Assembly: GCA_934215405.1 (NCBI GenBank)
Contig: CAKPZU010000077.1
Coordinates: 1 to 9,753, forward strand
Direction of reading: 5' to 3'
Source of the DNA: an uncultured Bacilli bacterium
GTDB lineage: Bacteria; Bacillota_I; Bacilli_A; RFN20; CAG-631
DNA length: 9,753 nucleotides
In this document: positions 6,423-9,753 of the stretch, in pieces
Layout of the letters: each line of letters starts with the position of its first letter
Numbering within the stretch: position 1 is the first letter of the stretch
The notes under the pieces: generated by a model
Database searches by the model: none
Told to the model about the DNA's origin: nothing
Seen by the model: the letters and a program-made list of their open reading frames with translations, nothing else
Program-made: the position numbers and the translations under genes

Positions 6423-9400
6423 ATGAAAAAAAAGAATTTATTTTTTATGAGTACTGCTTTGCTTTTCCCTACATTACTAAATTTAGTATCATGTAACGAT
6501 AATAGCAAGATTAGTATTCCTGATGCTATAAGTGGAAAAGATACCTTAATTGCAGAAATTAAAGATACACCAAATAGAGTAGATGCTAAAACAGCAATTT
6601 TTGCAGCTATAGGAAAGTTAAATCAAGCCACTACATATAAGAAAAATAGCACAAGCAAGGTTGAATCAAATAAAGGCGTTATTAATTATACACAAAACGC
6701 AACCTGTGAGATGATTAAAAACAACGATGAATATTATGTTGATTCAATTTCAAAATCAGCCTTTGTTAACATGGAGCATGAAGCATTTTATAAAAATGAT
6801 AAGGTTGCTTATAGAAATGAAAAAGGCGAAATTAAAAACACTACATATACTAATTATTTAAATGTCTATGGTGTTACACCAGAAAAGCTTTTAAGTGGTC
6901 AAGTATTTAATCAAGATACAATTTTATATGCTAAGCTTGATAACTACACTAATGATGAATTTACTTATACAATTGTATTAGACAAAAACAAAGCAAACGA
7001 ATTACTTAAGTATCAAATCAAAGAATTCGGAAGTTTGAATTCTTATCCATCATTTGTGGATAATACAGAATTCACATTGAAAATCAAAGGTGATTACACA
7101 CCTATTTCTTATTCATATTCAACAATTTATAATATTTCAATTCCAGTGCTTGGTGATTTAACATGTACTGAAACTACAAGTGCTGTATTTACTGAATTCA
7201 ATAAAATTATAAGCATTGTTGATTCTTCTTTATTTAATAAAGCAATAAATGAAACTCCTTCAACAATTAATCCTAGCGTTAATGATGAATCTAATAAAAA
7301 CTTTGAAGCTATATTTAAAGCTTTATTAAATTATAACTTAAAGCAAGGTATTGCTATTGCTGGTGATGTTACTATTAAAGATAACGTATCTATTCCATTA
7401 CGTATTAATGGAAAGGTAAATATGGATAAAGTATTAAGCAAAGATTTAGCTAATGCCTTTGATTTAACATTAAAGCTAGCTAATAATTTAACTATTACAT
7501 ATCATGAAAATAATTTATATGTTAATTGCTTAAATAACAAATATGCTTTTGCTTTAAATACTTTTGAAGGACAAATGCCTTCTATAAAGGATATTGATAT
7601 TAATGACTTTATCACTATTAATAAAGATAAGGATGTTGAAGGCTTATATGAAATAAAATTAACTGATAATATAAATTCATTAATCTTTGAAGCCTTAAAT
7701 GGTACTGGAATTATAACAATTGATAATAAAGAGGATTTAGACATTTCCTTCCTATTATATATTTATAACAATCAAATTAATTCCTTAAAGACTAATTTTA
7801 GTGTCAATAATCAAAACTATTTATCTACTGACTTTATTATTGGAAATGATATTTATGTTTTAGAGGATTTATCAAGCTATAAAAACGAAATTTTAAAAAG
7901 CTTTAATGTAAATATTGCCCTTTCTTCACTTGAAGAAATACTAGATGGTACTGTAACGCTTGCCTATAATACTTTAAATGCAAATCCACTTGAAGCTTTA
8001 ACATTACAAATGGATATAAGATTGACTAGTAATATTAAAGGGCTTTTGTCAATGGCTTCTGCTTTTTCAAGCGATATACCAGAATGGTTAAATCCTCTTG
8101 CTGATGCTGATGAAATAAGTCTTTTCTTAAGAAATGGAAAATTATATGCTCTATCAACTAAGGATGATAATAAAACATTCTTTAATGAGCTTAAGGATTT
8201 AAACAATCTAGCTTCTACTCAAGCATTAGATTTAGATATATCTATTTCTGATATTTTACCATCACTTCCTAATTTATTCGATGTAAGCTTCATTCAAGGT
8301 AATCTATCAATTAATTTAAATGAATCATTACTACCTTTAATAAATAGTGATTTTCTATGGGGTGGAATTAATGAAAAGCTATTAGATGCTATGGGATTAC
8401 AAGGAACACTTGTTGGTGCAATATTAGGTTTATATAAGCCATTAAGTGATATTAGAATTGATATTCCTCTTCTTAATGATGATTCTTCTTTATTTACATT
8501 TACTGTTAAGGTATACAATCTTGATGCAAATGATGTATTTAATGAAGCCTTAACTTATGATGTTACTAATTTCTTAACAATAGAAGCAACAAGAAATGAT
8601 GCAACTGATTATACATTCTCATATGATTTAAATAAGCTAGCTGAAAATGAAGCAGCAGCTAAAGAAATAAGAGAAAAAATAACTAACCTAAAAAACAGCT
8701 TTTCCTTAACTGATGAATATTTAGCTGAAGTAAATAGTCTAAAGGCAGAATATGAAGGCTTAAGCGATGAAGTTAAACTATTAGTTTACAACGCTAATGT
8801 CAAATCATTCTTCACATCAACATTTGTTGGTGATTCATTAATTAAACAATACAACACTGAAATAAAAGAAGTTGATAAATTTGCTACTGATTGTGTAAAT
8901 GAAAGCAAAAAATTAACAACACTAAATAATACTTATAATAAATTTACAAGCAGTCAGCTTAATTACTTAACAAGTAAATATAGTGAACAATTAAACACTT
9001 ATATCCAAAGAAGATTAGTTGATGAAGCAAGTAAAGTTAAAGAAATTACAGATGCAATTAATAATTTAGAGATTAAAGATTTATCAACTCTTGACAATGA
9101 AAGCTTATATAATTATCTTCTTGAACTTGAAAAAATTAATAAAAATATTAATGGCGTTGTTAAAGGAACAATTAATAGTAATTCTATGGATAAGTTTAAT
9201 AATATATTAACTGATACAATAAATGAATATGTAACTACTTATGAGCAACTAGCAAAAAATATAGTTATAGAAACAAAAAACTTGCAATACTCTTACAAAT
9301 CAGTTAAAGAATTAAATGAATATTATAGTAAATATGAAGGCTTCTATGATACTTATTGTGATTCACTTAATTCTTCATCTATTGCTTCATATTTAACTGA

Positions 9401-9644
9401 ATACTCATCGTTTACAACAAATATGTATAAGGTTTCATATTTCTTAAATTATACAAGTAAAGGCTTTAAAACAGCTGCAGTATTTGCTTGTGAAAACGAA
9501 ATTGATAACATATTAAATAACAATTATGATGAAGAAACATTAACTAGTAAGCTAAATGATTTAAAAACTTTATTTAATCAAGTAAATGTTGAAAATATCA
9601 AAAATTATAATGATATTCTTCCACTTATTGAAAAATACGCTTAA
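6423..9644 (+). CDS. large surface lipoprotein, beta-module repeats plus helical C-terminus, function unknown
   Basis: This 1073-residue protein has a lipoprotein signal peptide: a basic start MKKK, a hydrophobic core, and the lipobox LVSC with Cys24 as the lipidation site, then a polar CNDNS start of the mature chain. It should be anchored outside the cytoplasmic membrane. Residues ~40-740 are rich in alternating beta-type sequence. Three modules share a similar 'polar-turn, short strand' feature: YKNDKVAYRNEKGEI (~123), HENNLYVNCLNNKYAF (~361) and LRNGKLYALSTKDDNKTF (~569), roughly 210-240 residues apart. This recalls LolA/LppX-like half-barrels, but that is an impression and not a recognised family. 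Residues ~741-1073 are helical. Residues ~745-795, containing SLTDEYLAEVNSLKAEYEGLSDEVKLLV in outline, look like the short three-helix repeats of Gram-positive surface proteins ('l-d---v--lr-aYdaLsd-qk-lV-n'). AAAAGGAG (6407-6414) lies 8 nt before the ATG. The gene is divergent from the XRE regulator. No terminator follows. Confidence 0.85.
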   Translation: MKKKNLFFMSTALLFPTLLNLVSCNDNSKISIPDAISGKDTLIAEIKDTPNRVDAKTAIFAAIGKLNQATTYKKNSTSKVESNKGVINYTQNATCEMIKNNDEYYVDSISKSAFVNMEHEAFYKNDKVAYRNEKGEIKNTTYTNYLNVYGVTPEKLLSGQVFNQDTILYAKLDNYTNDEFTYTIVLDKNKANELLKYQIKEFGSLNSYPSFVDNTEFTLKIKGDYTPISYSYSTIYNISIPVLGDLTCTETTSAVFTEFNKIISIVDSSLFNKAINETPSTINPSVNDESNKNFEAIFKALLNYNLKQGIAIAGDVTIKDNVSIPLRINGKVNMDKVLSKDLANAFDLTLKLANNLTITYHENNLYVNCLNNKYAFALNTFEGQMPSIKDIDINDFITINKDKDVEGLYEIKLTDNINSLIFEALNGTGIITIDNKEDLDISFLLYIYNNQINSLKTNFSVNNQNYLSTDFIIGNDIYVLEDLSSYKNEILKSFNVNIALSSLEEILDGTVTLAYNTLNANPLEALTLQMDIRLTSNIKGLLSMASAFSSDIPEWLNPLADADEISLFLRNGKLYALSTKDDNKTFFNELKDLNNLASTQALDLDISISDILPSLPNLFDVSFIQGNLSINLNESLLPLINSDFLWGGINEKLLDAMGLQGTLVGAILGLYKPLSDIRIDIPLLNDDSSLFTFTVKVYNLDANDVFNEALTYDVTNFLTIEATRNDATDYTFSYDLNKLAENEAAAKEIREKITNLKNSFSLTDEYLAEVNSLKAEYEGLSDEVKLLVYNANVKSFFTSTFVGDSLIKQYNTEIKEVDKFATDCVNESKKLTTLNNTYNKFTSSQLNYLTSKYSEQLNTYIQRRLVDEASKVKEITDAINNLEIKDLSTLDNESLYNYLLELEKINKNINGVVKGTINSNSMDKFNNILTDTINEYVTTYEQLAKNIVIETKNLQYSYKSVKELNEYYSKYEGFYDTYCDSLNSSSIASYLTEYSSFTTNMYKVSYFLNYTSKGFKTAAVFACENEIDNILNNNYDEETLTSKLNDLKTLFNQVNVENIKNYNDILPLIEKYA

Positions 9645-9701
9645 TAGACACACAAAAAGAACTATAGACTTTAAAGTGATATGATATCTCCAAAGTAGAC
9701 A
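9645..9701 (+). repeat. TAGAC-word cluster just after the lipoprotein stop; possible element end
   Basis: TAGACA (9645-9650), TAGACT (9665-9670) and TAGACA (9696-9701) lie within 57 bp. The 10-bp palindrome ACTTTAAAGT (9668-9677) and a second AAAGTAGAC (9692-9700) sit among them. The first copy starts directly after the lipoprotein TAA. The layout, together with the promoter and start-like sequence to the right, resembles the left end of an IS3-like element, but no transposase sequence is inside the window to prove it. Confidence 0.3.
9677..9685 (+). promoter_or_regulatory. extended -10 promoter pointing out of the right edge
   Basis: TGATATGAT is an extended -10 (TGnTATnAT type) with the hexamer TATGAT at 9680-9685. 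No good -35 is seen 17 bp upstream. It would drive rightward transcription into the sequence that follows, starting at about 9692. Confidence 0.4.
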
Positions 9702-9731
9702 AATAAAATAATTAAAAGAGAAAAGGATAAC

Positions 9732-9747
9732 AATCCCCATGGGGATT
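9732..9747. repeat. perfect 16-bp palindrome with ATG at its centre
   Basis: AATCCCCATGGGGATT is exactly self-complementary. In RNA it can form a 6-bp stem with the loop CAUG, placing an AUG in the loop. It is the most GC-rich spot in the neighbourhood, which makes it stand out. It could be a start-codon hairpin or a protein-binding site. Confidence 0.55.
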
Positions 9748-9753
9748 CGCGAT
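9739..9753 (+). CDS. possible start of the next gene (runs off the right edge)
   Basis: An ATG at 9739 opens the frame MGIRD to the window edge. AAAAGGA (9721-9727) lies 11 nt upstream, and the extended -10 about 50 bp upstream. Only five codons are visible, so the product cannot be identified. A transposase OrfA is conceivable given the element-like sequence before it, but this is speculation. Confidence 0.25.

Noticed and set aside
7502..8518. Three minus-strand open frames of 74-80 codons inside the lipoprotein gene
   Set aside because: They are antisense to a continuous 1073-codon frame with a signal peptide and good ribosome binding site, and have no supporting features of their own.
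1..9753. Mycoplasma-type code (TGA as tryptophan), considered because of the extreme AT content
   Set aside because: Tryptophans in the transporter, regulator and lipoprotein are TGG, and all long frames are complete under the standard bacterial code.

Overview
The window is strongly AT-rich (by eye about 70% A+T or more). It shows Gram-positive-style AGGAGG-like ribosome binding sites, TAA/TAG stops, a lipobox lipoprotein and an oxygen-sensitive 2-hydroxyacyl-CoA dehydratase-type activase. Together these suggest an anaerobic low-GC Firmicute or related lineage, such as Erysipelotrichia or uncultured gut 'Mollicutes/RF39-like' bacteria. Tryptophan is encoded by TGG inside long open frames, so the standard bacterial code applies, not the Mycoplasma code. 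The lineage is an inference; no rRNA or marker gene is present.

Layout, left to right. (1) Positions 2-274 (+) hold the 3' end of a gene with a C-terminal DUF2188 domain, followed by a symmetric A/T-flanked terminator (276-306). (2) The convergent gap 275-411 contains a short sequence resembling an IS256-family end. (3) On the minus strand, two overlapping genes (1670-4588 and 412-1680) encode the two parts of a protein that in many Firmicutes is one chain of about 1400 residues: tandem BcrAD/BadFG (HgdC-type) ATPases plus DUF2229, then an HgdB-like dehydratase-fold domain. (4) Still on the minus strand are an EamA-type drug/metabolite transporter (4666-5535) and a membrane-anchored XRE regulator (5642-6244). 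The regulator has a near-consensus promoter so close to its ATG that the mRNA should be leaderless. (5) A divergent intergenic region (6245-6422) carries an inverted repeat suited to a regulator operator. (6) A 1073-residue lipoprotein (6423-9644, +) has three related beta-rich modules and a long helical C-terminus. (7) The last ~110 bases look like the start of another element or gene: repeated TAGAC words, an extended -10, a Shine-Dalgarno-like sequence and a perfect 16-bp palindrome with an ATG at its centre.

How the genes fit together: the activase pair is almost certainly one functional unit, in which ATP hydrolysis drives low-potential electron transfer from [4Fe-4S] ATPase domains to the HgdB-like partner. 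Its substrate cannot be told, because no CoA-transferase, Etf or dehydratase alpha/beta genes lie nearby. The regulator, transporter and lipoprotein share one regulatory neighbourhood, but a functional link is only inferred. I found no CRISPR array, tRNA, rRNA or complete mobile element.
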